Assembly: GCF_031583025.1 (NCBI RefSeq)
Contig: NZ_CP134062.1
Location: forward strand, 6,235,234 to 6,299,233
DNA: 64,000 bases
From: Mycobacterium sp. Z3061
GTDB lineage: Bacteria > Actinomycetota > Actinomycetes > Mycobacteriales > Mycobacteriaceae
Direction: 5' to 3'
In this document: one piece after another, positions 38,688 through 47,437 of the stretch
Numbering within the stretch: the stretch's first letter is position 1
Layout of the letters: each line of letters opens with the position of its first letter
The notes under the pieces: generated by a model
Told to the model about the DNA's origin: nothing
The model's input: only the letters and a program-made list of their open reading frames with translations
The model's database searches: none
Translations under genes and position numbers: made by a program

Positions 38688-39134
38688 ATGAGTACCAGCA
38701 ACATCGTGTTGATCGTGATCGCCGCACTGGTCGTCATCGCGGTGATCGTCGCACTGGTCGTCGTGTCCACCCGGGCCAAACGGCGTCGGCAGATTCAGCA
38801 GGCCGAGGAGATCCGCGAGCAGGCCAGAGTGGAGTCCGCCCGGGTCGAGCGCCGTGAGGCGCTGGCGGAGGAAACAGCCGCACGGGCCCGTGCCGCCCAG
38901 GCGGAGGCGGAGGCCAAGGCCGCCGAAGCCAAGCGTCTGCAGGATCGGGCGGCCGAGCATCAGAGCGAGGTCGCGGCGTCGCGTGAGCAGCTGGACGAGC
39001 AGTGGAAGCGCGCCGACACCATCGACCCGAACACCAGGCTGGAGAACGCCGAGCAGTCCCAGGCGCGGGACGAGGTTGTCACCCGCGAGGGTGCCTACGG
39101 CGACACCGATCACTACCGCGGGGCGCGTACCTAG
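38688..39134 (+). CDS. Small single-pass membrane protein with coiled coil
   Basis: This 148-residue protein has an N-terminal transmembrane helix (about 6-28, IVLIVIAALVVIAVIVALVVV) with a positively charged stop (TRAKRRR). A long charged helix very rich in Ala, Glu, Arg and Gln follows (about 35-115, coiled-coil pattern). I chose the ATG at 38688 for its GGAG 7 nt upstream; the ATG at 38676 is possible. Similar proteins are widespread in mycobacteria without known function. It is on the same strand as the Kelch kinase, 90 bp downstream; a functional link is a guess. Confidence 0.75.
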   Translation: MSTSNIVLIVIAALVVIAVIVALVVVSTRAKRRRQIQQAEEIREQARVESARVERREALAEETAARARAAQAEAEAKAAEAKRLQDRAAEHQSEVAASREQLDEQWKRADTIDPNTRLENAEQSQARDEVVTREGAYGDTDHYRGART

Positions 39135-39151
39135 CCTGGGCAACGCGGCGA

Positions 39152-39205
39152 CAGGCCGTCAGTCGAAGAACAGCTCGCCGAAGCTGTTCTTCGGCTGACG
39201 GCCTG
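39152..39205. terminator. 24-bp stem, 6-nt loop hairpin at the 3' end of a HicB-like gene
   Basis: Arms 39152-39175 and 39182-39205 pair over 24 bp with a single T/G mismatch around the loop CGCCGA. The hairpin lies between convergent genes and could terminate both. It also covers the last 15 codons and stop of the HicB-like gene (39159), so that coding sequence is folded into it. There is no T-tract. Confidence 0.85.
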
Positions 39206-39515
39206 AAAGCTGTTGCACCACCCATTGATTCATCGAGACGCCCTGTTCGGTGGCTTCGATAGCGAGCCGGGTATGTAAAGCGCGCGACGTCCTGACGACG
39301 AACGTGCCGCTGTAGCCGCGCTCGGTCAGCGGCGGCGGTGCATCCCTGCCCTCCTCCCGGCAGGCCTTGGGGTGCTGTTCGACTGCCTTCGTCACCAGTG
39401 CGACAGCCCGCTGAGCCGCTGGCGCCCGTTCGGTCAGAAACGGCAATTCCAGGCACCTGGCCAGGTATTCGTGGCCTTCGGAACACCATTCGACGCGGAA
39501 CGTGTAGCGGTTCAC
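39159..39515 (-). CDS. HicB-like antitoxin, apparently without HicA
   Basis: This 118-residue protein has an N-terminal HicB-type partial RNase H fold (YTFRVEWCSEGHEYLARCLELPFLTERAPAAQRAVALVTKAVE). A C-terminal ribbon-helix-helix DNA-binding domain follows (VVRTSRALHTRLAIEATEQGVSMNQWVVQQLSG, about 71-105). HicB normally neutralises the small HicA RNase and represses the operon. I find no HicA-like reading frame in either neighbouring gap. The GTG start at 39515 is chosen. Two GATATC palindromes 122 and 184 bp upstream are candidate operators. An orphan antitoxin acting as a regulator is the likely reading. Confidence 0.75.
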   Translation of the reverse strand: MNRYTFRVEWCSEGHEYLARCLELPFLTERAPAAQRAVALVTKAVEQHPKACREEGRDAPPPLTERGYSGTFVVRTSRALHTRLAIEATEQGVSMNQWVVQQLSGRQPKNSFGELFFD

Positions 39516-39636
39516 GCTGAACTGAGTAACACGGGGGCGTTGCTGTCACCAGTCACCATGTCCGACAGCTACACCGTCTTGACCACAACAGCCACACTGG
39601 CCCCGCGAAACTTGGGCACAAGTCCTTATAGAAGTT

Positions 39637-39654
39637 GATATCGCCGGTGATATC
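39637..39654. promoter_or_regulatory. GATATC palindrome 1, candidate operator
   Basis: GATATCGCCGGTGATATC is a near-perfect 18-bp inverted repeat with two GATATC half-sites 6 bp apart. Ribbon-helix-helix repressors often bind pairs of such half-sites, and the HicB-like gene starts 122 bp away. The binding protein is inferred. Confidence 0.55.
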
Positions 39655-39698
39655 GACGTGCCGCCGACGCAAGCCGCAGCTCATCGCTCCGGCACTGA

Positions 39699-39720
39699 GT
39701 GATATCGAAGGCGATATCAC
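39699..39720. promoter_or_regulatory. GATATC palindrome 2, candidate operator
   Basis: A 22-bp inverted repeat with arms GTGATATCG and CGATATCAC and a 4-bp centre AAGG. It has the same half-site as the palindrome 62 bp away, centre-to-centre about 64 bp. It lies about 90 bp from the 3' end of the mce operon. Confidence 0.55.
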
Positions 39721-39774
39721 ATTCGAGATTGACTCATGCCTCGTCTTCCAGAGACGCAAGTGACACGTGTGACC

Positions 39775-39792
39775 ACTGTCGTGCGTGACAGT
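39775..39792. terminator. Hairpin past the mce operon
   Basis: A 6-bp stem ACTGTC/GACAGT with loop GTGCGT lies 18 bp past the last mce operon gene. No T-tract; termination is a guess from position. Confidence 0.35.
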
Positions 39793-39809
39793 CCGATTCG
39801 CGCTACACC

Positions 39810-40457
39810 TCAGCGGCCCGGCGGCGGCCCGGGGTCCAGCGGGCCGATCGGGTCAGCACTCGCGTGGCTGCCCGTCTTGGGGCCGATGTCAGACACCTGC
39901 CACCCCGAGCCGGCTTTGTTCACGGTGACCTGCAGCAGGATCAGCGACACCCGCGACTTGGGGTTCTGCAGGTTGCGTGTCGTCTGGGCGGCGGACACCA
40001 CCACCTGATACACCTGCCCGGGCTGGGCCACCGCATCGGTCGCAAGCACCTCACCCGAGGACGTGACCTGCGCCTGCATCATGATGCCCTTGAGTAATTC
40101 GGTGGCGTTGACGTACTTGTCCTTCAACGTCTGCGACACCCCCTCTTCGACGGAACGGAAGAAGGCGTCGGGATCCTCGAAGGTGTAGGTCAGCGACTTC
40201 AGCGCGTAGTCCTTGGCGAGCTTGGCCGCGGCCTCGCGATCGGAGTCAGCTTGCCGCACTGCGGCCAGTTCACCGGTCACGGCCCGGTATTTGTCGAACC
40301 CGAACCACCCGGCCGCGACGACCGCGACCAGGACCAGCACAACGATTCCGAACCGCCTGCCGCGCAACCGTTTCGGGTGATCCTCAACGGGGGTCTCGGC
40401 GGCGGCTTCGACCGTCTCGTCGACCATCTCTTCCTCGTCGATCAATGTGTCATTCAT
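39810..40457 (-). CDS. Mce-associated membrane protein (Mam/Mas type)
   Basis: This 215-residue protein has an acidic N-terminus, one transmembrane helix (about 35-55, FGIVVLVLVAVVAAGWFGF), then an extracytoplasmic domain of the Mce-associated type (DYALKSLTYTFEDPDAFFRSVEEGVSQTLKDKY, then the C-terminal SLILLQVTVNKAGSGWQVSDIGP). I chose the ATG at 40457 because it overlaps the mceF stop by 4 nt. Known Mam proteins stabilise or assist the Mce transporter. Only one is present here, whereas mce4 of M. tuberculosis has two. Confidence 0.85.
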   Translation of the reverse strand: MNDTLIDEEEMVDETVEAAAETPVEDHPKRLRGRRFGIVVLVLVAVVAAGWFGFDKYRAVTGELAAVRQADSDREAAAKLAKDYALKSLTYTFEDPDAFFRSVEEGVSQTLKDKYVNATELLKGIMMQAQVTSSGEVLATDAVAQPGQVYQVVVSAAQTTRNLQNPKSRVSLILLQVTVNKAGSGWQVSDIGPKTGSHASADPIGPLDPGPPPGR

Positions 40458-41419
40458 CGGTGTCCTTCCGGAATATTCACCTGCACGCGAACTCCGCCTG
40501 CATCGCTGAAAGTCGACTCCCACACGTCGACGAAGTGCCCTGCGTCGACTTTGAAACCGCGCAGCGGCGCGGTGGCCGGCTCCAAGGCCGCCGCGAACGT
40601 GCTCAGCGGCCCCGACAACATGTCGAGGTACTGCCTGAGGTTGGCCACCAGAGTGGGGACCGGAGCGCCGGGGGCGAACGCACCATCGGCGGCGTGGGCA
40701 TACGCATCGACCTCGCGGGTCAGCTTGGCCAACGCCAGGATCGAATTGGGTAGCAGCCGACCGCTTCTGCTCAGCACTCCGCCGACATCCTGGTCGCTGA
40801 TGTTGTTGGTCAGCGTGGCGAGGTTGCCGAAGAGTGCGGCAAGTATCTGCTTGTTGTCCCGCTCGATTGTGGCCGCTCCACCGGCGGTGGCCGCCAGCGA
40901 GTCGATGGCGGCGTCGTTCCCGGAGAACACCTGCGACACGGTGCCGACGATGTTGTTGACGTACGTCGGGTTGAGTACCGAGAGCAACGCATTGGCCTTG
41001 TTGAGCAGGTCGCTGACGGTGACGGCAGACGCCACCCGCGCGGACGGAATCACCGCGCCATCGCTGAAATAGGGCGGGGCAAGGTGAGTCGGCCGGAAGT
41101 CTATGTACTGCTCACCGACCAGCGAAAGATTCTGGATGCTTATCGCGCTGTCCGCCGGAATCGGATGTTCCCGGTCGAGGTCGATCGACACCTTCAGTCC
41201 GCTTGGGGTGGTACGGATCCCGCTCACCTTGCCGACCCGGATGCCGCGCATGGTCACCTGCGACGTCGGCATCAACCCACCGGAGTTGTCGAGCAGCAAC
41301 GTGAGCCGGGTGGGCTGGGCGGTGGGCTCCACCTTGAGCACTCCGATTGCCAGATAACCCGCACCCAGCAACGTGGCGACCGCGAGAATCACCACGGTGA
41401 CGCCGGCATTGAACTTCAT
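40454..41419 (-). CDS. MceF-type substrate-binding protein
   Basis: This 321-residue protein has an N-terminal signal-anchor (VVILAVATLLGAGYLAIGVL), the MlaD/MCE domain (about 35-115, LLLDNSGGLMPTSQVTMRGIRVGKVSGI, then NLSLVGEQYIDFRP) and an alpha-helical Mce tail. It is the last of six MCE-domain genes. It is much shorter than Mce4F of M. tuberculosis (564 aa), mainly in the C-terminal tail. It overlaps both neighbouring genes by 4 nt. Confidence 0.87.
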   Translation of the reverse strand: MKFNAGVTVVILAVATLLGAGYLAIGVLKVEPTAQPTRLTLLLDNSGGLMPTSQVTMRGIRVGKVSGIRTTPSGLKVSIDLDREHPIPADSAISIQNLSLVGEQYIDFRPTHLAPPYFSDGAVIPSARVASAVTVSDLLNKANALLSVLNPTYVNNIVGTVSQVFSGNDAAIDSLAATAGGAATIERDNKQILAALFGNLATLTNNISDQDVGGVLSRSGRLLPNSILALAKLTREVDAYAHAADGAFAPGAPVPTLVANLRQYLDMLSGPLSTFAAALEPATAPLRGFKVDAGHFVDVWESTFSDAGGVRVQVNIPEGHR

Positions 41420-42420
41420 GGCAGCATTCCCATCGTCTTCATCGCCGCGATCGCCGCGTCCGCCCGTGCTCCGGGGTCGACCGAGACGCTCAGACGAGGA
41501 CCACCGTTGCTGTAAAACGGGATCAACTTGTCGCGGATCAGCGCGACCATCTTGTCGGCCATCGCGGGCAGCGTGACGTCGGCCGAAGCGATGGTCCGAA
41601 CCGTCGGCGTGATGTAGGACAGCATCTGCAGGAAGTCAGGTGCGTTGGGAACGAACAACTCTCCGCCGTAGTGGCCCAGGTCCTGCGCGCACACCAGCAA
41701 TTGCACGATGCTGGGCAACACCGCGGACATCGCCCGCAGTCGCACCGGCCCCTCGTTGATCAGGCGGTCGAACGCTCCGGTCTCACTGAGTAACCCATTG
41801 CTGACACGTTCTGTGCTGGTGAGGATTTCGTCGATCTTGTCCTGATTGGCGGCCAGGTCGCGCAGCATTCCGGCCAGCTTTTGGCGCATCCGGTCCAACT
41901 CGGCCGGGTCCTTGGAGAACGCCTTGTTGAAGTTGGCCACCGATTCTTCCAGCGTGTTCAATGAGCCACCGGACACCAGGGTCGACACCGACCGCAGGAT
42001 GTCCTCGACATTGTCGGCCGGCACGGTGTTCCGTAGCGGTATGGTGTCGCCGTCGTGCAGGTGGATGGGCGCCGGGTTCTCCGCGGGCAACAACGCAATG
42101 TAAATGTCGCCCAACACCGTCGCCTGCCGCAACTCGGCCCGGGTGTTCTGCGGCAGCTTGACGCTGTCGTTGACGTCGACGTAGGCGACCGCCGTGCTGC
42201 CGACCAACGAGACCCGGTCCAGGACACCGACCTGAACACCGCCCAGGTCGACCTTGGCCCTCGCCGGCAGGTTCAGCACGCTGGAGAATTCAATCTTGAT
42301 GGTGTACTTGCTGATCGGCACATAGGCCCCTGGCACCGGCAGCCGGGTCGGGTCGAGTGAGCAGCCGGAGAGCAGGCACGCGCAGGCCACCGAAGCCGCG
42401 ACAAGCCACCGCCGAATCAT
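41416..42420 (-). CDS. MceE-type lipoprotein (LprN-like)
   Basis: This 334-residue MCE-family lipoprotein has the lipobox LLSGC with Cys20 after the signal peptide MIRRWLVAASVACA. The MCE domain has IEFSSVLNLPARAKVDLGGVQVGVLDRV and QATVLGDIYIALLP, and a long helical tail follows. The ATG at 42420 is chosen because it overlaps the mceD stop by 4 nt and starts a proper signal peptide. MceE proteins are always the lipidated member of the six. Confidence 0.9.
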   Translation of the reverse strand: MIRRWLVAASVACACLLSGCSLDPTRLPVPGAYVPISKYTIKIEFSSVLNLPARAKVDLGGVQVGVLDRVSLVGSTAVAYVDVNDSVKLPQNTRAELRQATVLGDIYIALLPAENPAPIHLHDGDTIPLRNTVPADNVEDILRSVSTLVSGGSLNTLEESVANFNKAFSKDPAELDRMRQKLAGMLRDLAANQDKIDEILTSTERVSNGLLSETGAFDRLINEGPVRLRAMSAVLPSIVQLLVCAQDLGHYGGELFVPNAPDFLQMLSYITPTVRTIASADVTLPAMADKMVALIRDKLIPFYSNGGPRLSVSVDPGARADAAIAAMKTMGMLP

Positions 42421-43538
42421 GATGCCGCCCCGAGCAACAGGTCGGTCAGCCCAAGGGTGACCGCATCGTTGTTCGCGCCGGGTGCGCACGCGGCCTCGGC
42501 GCCCGGCACGTTGCGTTGCCGCAGCGCGCTGCAGATCGTGCTCGCTTGCGACGGCGACATCGACACCTGCGGCGGGATGTACGTGAGGTTGTGTGAGCCC
42601 CAGGCCGGCTGATACTGCGAAGCAACCCAATTGGTGACCGGCGGCAAAGCGTTGATGAAGCCTACGATCTGGGGGGTGTAAGCGGTGAGGACATCCCTGA
42701 GCCAGGGCACCAGCTTGTCGCCGATGTTGTTGTAGGCCCTGGGCCCGAATCGGTTCAAGGCCTCGACCAGCAAAGGCAACGCGTGTCCGAGATGCGCGAG
42801 CGCGGAACCGAACCCGTTCGACAGCCCCTCGATCATGCGCAGGCTCTCGGGCAAGGTCTGCAGCACGGTGGTAAAGGTGTCCCAGTGTGCCAGCAGGTCT
42901 GAGGTGAGAATCTCACTGTTGGCCAGTAGTTGCCGGTACTCGGCATCGGCGTGGCCGGGATCGCCTACCAGGGTGACCAGATCCCGCAGCGTCTGATTGG
43001 TCTGCGGGCCGGTTCCCTCCAGGGAACGGCTCAACGCGGCCAGGCTCTGGTTGATTGCCTGAGCGCCAGGCGCCTTCGCCGGGTCCGGCCCGTCACCGAG
43101 GATGGCGCCGGCGAGTTTGTCGACAGCGGAGAAGGTTTGGCTGACGCTGATCGGCGTCTTCGTCGACTCCAGCTTGATGCACTGGGCCCCGGAGAACTTC
43201 GGCCCGCCGGCGTAGGGCTTGGTGAGCTCGACGTGCCGGTCGGCGACGATCGACTGCGAGTAGGTGAGCGCTCCCACATCGGCCGGCAATTCGAGGTCAC
43301 CTGGCACGGTGAAGTCCACCTGCACGTAGTCCGGCTTGTTGGCGATCGCCGTCACCGAGCCCACGTCGATGCCCAGCAACTGCACCTTGTTCCCGGGATA
43401 GAGCCCCACCGCGTCACTGAATTCGGCGCACAACGCCCGGGTGGCAGGTGCCATCACCTTGGCCCCGGTGACCGCGAGAGCGACGACTCCGACCACCACG
43501 GCAAGCACCGCGGCACCGATCCATCCGAATTTCTTCAT
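42417..43538 (-). CDS. MceD-type substrate-binding protein
   Basis: This 373-residue protein has an N-terminal membrane anchor (WIGAAVLAVVVGVVALAVTGAKVM) and the MCE domain (CAEFSDAVGLYPGNKVQLLGIDVGSVTAI, then LTYSQSIVADRHVEL). The C-terminal portion carries two additional cysteines (TICSALRQ and AEAACAPG). It lies between the mceC and mceE genes; the gap to mceC is 1 nt. Confidence 0.87.
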   Translation of the reverse strand: MKKFGWIGAAVLAVVVGVVALAVTGAKVMAPATRALCAEFSDAVGLYPGNKVQLLGIDVGSVTAIANKPDYVQVDFTVPGDLELPADVGALTYSQSIVADRHVELTKPYAGGPKFSGAQCIKLESTKTPISVSQTFSAVDKLAGAILGDGPDPAKAPGAQAINQSLAALSRSLEGTGPQTNQTLRDLVTLVGDPGHADAEYRQLLANSEILTSDLLAHWDTFTTVLQTLPESLRMIEGLSNGFGSALAHLGHALPLLVEALNRFGPRAYNNIGDKLVPWLRDVLTAYTPQIVGFINALPPVTNWVASQYQPAWGSHNLTYIPPQVSMSPSQASTICSALRQRNVPGAEAACAPGANNDAVTLGLTDLLLGAAS

Positions 43539-43539
43539 A

Positions 43540-44547
43540 TCAGCACTGCTTCACCATGTTGGGCAGACAGACAGCGGGGGCGCGTACCACCCGATTGCTC
43601 TGGTCCACAACGAGACCGTGTCCCTGCAGCATCGGCAGCAACACATTGACAATCTGGGACAGGCCCTCGGTGGCCTTGCCGACCCGCTCCGGATGGGCCA
43701 CGAGCGCGGTGATGATGTCGTCGATACCGTTGACCGAGGGGGCCAACTCCCGGTTGTAGAACACCATCACCCTATCGATGATGCGAGTCAATTCGCTTAG
43801 CAACGTGAAGAACTCGACGATATCGACCGATTTGGTGGTGTAGCGCTGCCCCACCAGCGCGAACTGCTCGATCAGGGCCGTGAGTTGCTGACGTCCACTG
43901 GCGAACGCGCCGGCGGCGTCGTTGACGAAGTCGAGGCCGCGGTGGAAATCACCACTCATCTTGCTCAGCGATCCGGTCAACTCGTTGGCGGATTGCAGGA
44001 TCTCGCGCAGCGCGTTGGGATACTTGTCGGTCGCGTTGGCGAGTTCGGTGAATGTGTCGTGGATGACTTGGCCGTTGACGTCGCGCAGGAACGGGGTCAC
44101 GGCCTGGATGATGTCGTTGCCCTCGAATGGCGTCTTGACCCGCTGAGGTGGAATAACATTGTGGCCCAACGGTGTACGACCCTGAGGGTCGAGAGCCACG
44201 TAATGACCGCCCAGCGGGGTCAGCAGTCGGATATCAAGTGTCGAATCGCTCCCGACCGCCACCGAGCGGTCGACGTCGAACGTCATCTCGACGAGAGTCC
44301 GGCTCAGCCGCACCCCGGTCACCTTGCCCACCGGAACACCGGCTACGCGAATCTCGTCGCCGACGCGCACGCCGCCGGAGGTCGCCGCGTGTGCGGTGTA
44401 GCCGGCCTGCCCCGCCGGATTGACATAAGCCAACCCGGTGGTGACCAACGCGACCACGATCGCGAACACACCTACGATGCCGAGACGGCGGTTGCGTACG
44501 GCCTCGCCGCGATCGTCGAGCGCGCGACGGCCCCTCACGCCCATCAT
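43540..44547 (-). CDS. MceC-type substrate-binding protein
   Basis: This 335-residue protein has a charged start, a membrane helix (LGIVGVFAIVVALVTTGLAYV) and the MCE domain (SGGVRVGDEIRVAGVPVGKVTGVRL, LLTPLGGHYVALDPQG). The helical tail ends CLPNMVKQC with two cysteines. The start is placed at the ATG at 44547, which overlaps the mceB stop; the in-frame ATG two codons upstream (44553) is possible. Confidence 0.86.
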   Translation of the reverse strand: MMGVRGRRALDDRGEAVRNRRLGIVGVFAIVVALVTTGLAYVNPAGQAGYTAHAATSGGVRVGDEIRVAGVPVGKVTGVRLSRTLVEMTFDVDRSVAVGSDSTLDIRLLTPLGGHYVALDPQGRTPLGHNVIPPQRVKTPFEGNDIIQAVTPFLRDVNGQVIHDTFTELANATDKYPNALREILQSANELTGSLSKMSGDFHRGLDFVNDAAGAFASGRQQLTALIEQFALVGQRYTTKSVDIVEFFTLLSELTRIIDRVMVFYNRELAPSVNGIDDIITALVAHPERVGKATEGLSQIVNVLLPMLQGHGLVVDQSNRVVRAPAVCLPNMVKQC

Positions 44548-45560
44548 CGGCACACCACCAAACCCTGTTGGGCGAACGACACTTCACCGATGCCGGGAAG
44601 CTGCACCTCGCCGTTGGAGCAGGTGTACGCCGGCCGTTCGTCGTCGACCAGAGAGTCACGCAGCCCCTGAATCAGGGTGGGAGTCAAAGACAGCCCGGCG
44701 ATCACGGTAGGTGTCTGTGGGAACATCCGGGTGGCCATTCCGTACAGCGGCGACGTCGAGGCGTCGAAGCCGCGTTCGGCGGTCTGTAACACCTGCACGA
44801 GGCTGCGCATCATCGGCAGCTCGATATCGATCGAGGTACGGAACTGCTCGGCTTTGGATGTGAAAGTCGCCAGCGCATCGTTGAGCGCGTTGATGAGGTT
44901 GAACAACTGCTGCGACTTACCACCGAGATCATGTGACAGGTCACTGAGGTTGTGCAGCAGCAGAGTGATGACGGCCTGCCGGTTGACGGCGTACTTGGAT
45001 ATGACGTCGAGATCCCGCAGCACCGGCCCGATTCCGGTGTCGTCGCCCTGGATCAAACGCAGCAGGTTCTCGCCGAACTGGTTGAGCTGGGCTGCGTCCA
45101 GCGTCTGGAACACCGGCCGGAAACCGTTGAAAAGTTTGGTGATATCGAATGACGGCACCGTCTGACCCACCGGGATGGCCGAACCTTCGGGTAGTCGCTG
45201 GCCGGCCCGTTCACCCGAGGAAGCCGTCTGTACCAGTTCCACATAGCGCTGCCCCAACAGGTTCTGGTAGCGCACCGCCGCAATGGTGTTGCGATACAAC
45301 GGATGCTCATTGAGGGCACTGAAATCGACTCTGGCGGTGCGGCCCTCGAGCCGGATGCCCTCCACCTTGCCGACCTGCACTCCGGAGATGCGGACGTCGT
45401 TGCCCACATCCAGCCCGGAGACATCGGTGAACGTTGCCGAGTAGTGCGAGACTGCCCCGTTGACCGGACTCCGCAATGCGGTGAGCAGCAGGATCGCGCA
45501 CACCGTGGCGACCGCGGTGAACGTCGTGAGCCAAAACACCGGCCTGGCCAGCTTTTTCAT
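44544..45560 (-). CDS. MceB-type substrate-binding protein
   Basis: This 338-residue protein has an N-terminal anchor (VFWLTTFTAVATVCAILLLTAL), an MCE domain (SATFTDVSGLDVGNDVRISGVQVGKVEGI, YQNLLGQRYVELV) and a helical tail ending CSNGEVQLPG...GLVVCR, with two cysteines. It overlaps mceA by 4 nt and mceC by 4 nt. Confidence 0.88.
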   Translation of the reverse strand: MKKLARPVFWLTTFTAVATVCAILLLTALRSPVNGAVSHYSATFTDVSGLDVGNDVRISGVQVGKVEGIRLEGRTARVDFSALNEHPLYRNTIAAVRYQNLLGQRYVELVQTASSGERAGQRLPEGSAIPVGQTVPSFDITKLFNGFRPVFQTLDAAQLNQFGENLLRLIQGDDTGIGPVLRDLDVISKYAVNRQAVITLLLHNLSDLSHDLGGKSQQLFNLINALNDALATFTSKAEQFRTSIDIELPMMRSLVQVLQTAERGFDASTSPLYGMATRMFPQTPTVIAGLSLTPTLIQGLRDSLVDDERPAYTCSNGEVQLPGIGEVSFAQQGLVVCR

Positions 45561-46549
45561 CGGTGCGGTCCACCGTCCAGGGATACCTCGGTGCGCAGGC
45601 GCACCTGGCCGTCGACCACGATCAGGGCACCGTCCGCGCGATCGATGAGGCTGGACAGCCGGTCATAGGCGGGAGCAAGGCTGCCCGCGGCGAAGGACGC
45701 CGGTATGCCGACATTCATGATCGCGCTGACCAACTGTACGATCCAGGCGCTGTTCTGCCCGGCGAGGTGTCCGACGTCGACCAGCAACTGCCCGGTCTGC
45801 TGAAAGACCAGGTTGGTCCGCTCAATACCACCGGGTCCGACGAGTGGGGTCAGACCGTCCACCAGGTTTGTGCTCAGCCCGACCACCGGAAGCGCGTCAC
45901 CCAGGCCGGTCACGAACGATGCCAGCACCGAAAGCGATTGGGCAACAGGCATGGTGTTGGTGTCGGCGATGATCTTGGCCAGATCCGACCCGGCTCTCGC
46001 CAATGGCTCGACGATGTCGGCGTGTCGTCGCAACACCTCGATGACGTGCTCGAATTCCGGGTTGTCGAAACTGCGGCTCAGCTTCTGACCCTGCCGCAAC
46101 AACCCGGTGATCGACGCTGCCTGCACGTCGGCGCTCATCACCAGCGTCTGGTTGGACCGCAGCGGCGGACCGTTTCCGTCGCTGACGAGTTCGACTGCCG
46201 CCGTGCCGAATACGTTAGATGAAGTGAACCTGGCTTTGGTGTCGGTGGTCAGCGCCCCGGCCTGGCGCGGGTCGAGTACCACGGTCATCCGTTGCCGGTT
46301 GTAGCCGACCGATTCCAGTTCCTTCACCGAGCCGATGGCCAGGCCATGGAACTTGACCTCCGCGCCGGGGGCCAGGCCTTCGCCGATCGTATTGGCGATC
46401 ACCGTGAGCCTGAACGTGTCGTCGTAGGTCCCCTGGGCGGTCTGGTAGAGCACGGTGCCGATCAGCGCCAGCACCAACGCGACGATCAGGCCGCGGATCC
46501 TCAGACTGGTTACGGTCGCTCGTCGCGCGACCAGGTCTCGAATCGTCAT
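45557..46549 (-). CDS. MceA-type substrate-binding protein
   Basis: This 330-residue protein has a membrane anchor (LIVALVLALIGTVLYQTAQG) and an MCE domain (TVIANTIGEGLAPGAEVKFHGLAIGSVKELE, SSNVFGTAAVELVSD). It is 70 residues shorter than Mce4A of M. tuberculosis (400 aa) and its text does not resemble Mce4A, which argues against the mce4 operon. It lies 3 nt after the yrbEB gene. Confidence 0.87.
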   Translation of the reverse strand: MTIRDLVARRATVTSLRIRGLIVALVLALIGTVLYQTAQGTYDDTFRLTVIANTIGEGLAPGAEVKFHGLAIGSVKELESVGYNRQRMTVVLDPRQAGALTTDTKARFTSSNVFGTAAVELVSDGNGPPLRSNQTLVMSADVQAASITGLLRQGQKLSRSFDNPEFEHVIEVLRRHADIVEPLARAGSDLAKIIADTNTMPVAQSLSVLASFVTGLGDALPVVGLSTNLVDGLTPLVGPGGIERTNLVFQQTGQLLVDVGHLAGQNSAWIVQLVSAIMNVGIPASFAAGSLAPAYDRLSSLIDRADGALIVVDGQVRLRTEVSLDGGPHR

Positions 46550-46552
46550 CTG

Positions 46553-47437
46553 CTACCCCGACAACCGAAGGCCCGGATTGTTGCCCCAGAACACCAGCGT
46601 CAGCACCATGTCGGCGACGACCACCGAAATCAGGCTGGCCCGGATAGCGCGTCCCGAGGCCTGGCCGACGCCCTCGGGGCCGCCGGCCGCGTAATAGCCC
46701 TCGTAGCAATGGATTGCCACGATCAGCAGCACGAAGATCGCCGCCTTGACCACCGAGAGCAGCACGTCGGACGGCTGGATGAAGGCGTCGAAGTAGTGGT
46801 AGTAGGTGCCGGAGGACTGATGGTGCACCACGTTGACCACCAGGGAGCAGAACAGGTAGCTGAGCACCAGGGACATCAGGTAGAGCGGGACGATGGTGAT
46901 GACGCCGGCGACGACACGCGGGGTCACCACGTAGGGAATCGACGAAATGCCCTGCACTTCAAGCGCATCGATCTCCTCGGATATCCGCATCGACCCGATC
47001 TCGGCGGTCATCCGGGTTCCCGCCTGCGCGCCGAACCCGATCGCCGCGATCATCGGAGCCATCTCCCGGGTGTTGGCGTACGCGGAGATGAAGCCGGTGA
47101 GCGGGCCCATACCGACCATGTCCAGGGCGGCATAGCCCTCGATGCCCACCGACGCGCCGATTGCGGCGCCCATGAAGATCAGCACACCGACGGTCCCACC
47201 ACCGACGATCAATGATCCGTTGCCCCAGATCATGTCGACGAGGATCGCCCCGGTGTGGCGGCGGTATCTGGTCACGGTCCGCGGTATCGCGCCGAGCGCC
47301 ATGATCAGGAAGCTGGCCTGGTGCCCTAGCCGTTCGAAGAAGGACAGGCCCCGATTGGCCACCCCCAGAGGCAGCCGCAACGCCGCCGCCATTCCACCTG
47401 GCCGGTACCGGGCCGGCCTGGCCACATACCCCGCCAT
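46553..47437 (-). CDS. YrbEB-type Mce permease
   Basis: This 294-residue MlaE-family permease has GAAIGASVGIEGYAALDMVGMGPL, RMTAEIGSMRISEEIDALEVQG (the conserved EXDAL cytoplasmic loop) and several hydrophobic segments to the C-terminus. It is the second permease gene; the two permeases and the MceG ATPase (not in this window) form the transporter core. It overlaps yrbEA at one base (47437). Confidence 0.92.
   Translation of the reverse strand: MAGYVARPARYRPGGMAAALRLPLGVANRGLSFFERLGHQASFLIMALGAIPRTVTRYRRHTGAILVDMIWGNGSLIVGGGTVGVLIFMGAAIGASVGIEGYAALDMVGMGPLTGFISAYANTREMAPMIAAIGFGAQAGTRMTAEIGSMRISEEIDALEVQGISSIPYVVTPRVVAGVITIVPLYLMSLVLSYLFCSLVVNVVHHQSSGTYYHYFDAFIQPSDVLLSVVKAAIFVLLIVAIHCYEGYYAAGGPEGVGQASGRAIRASLISVVVADMVLTLVFWGNNPGLRLSG

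Noticed and set aside
39736..40008. 90-residue plus-strand frame between the GATATC palindromes and the mce operon
   Set aside because: It overlaps the Mam-type gene in antisense and shows no similarity; it is not a HicA toxin.
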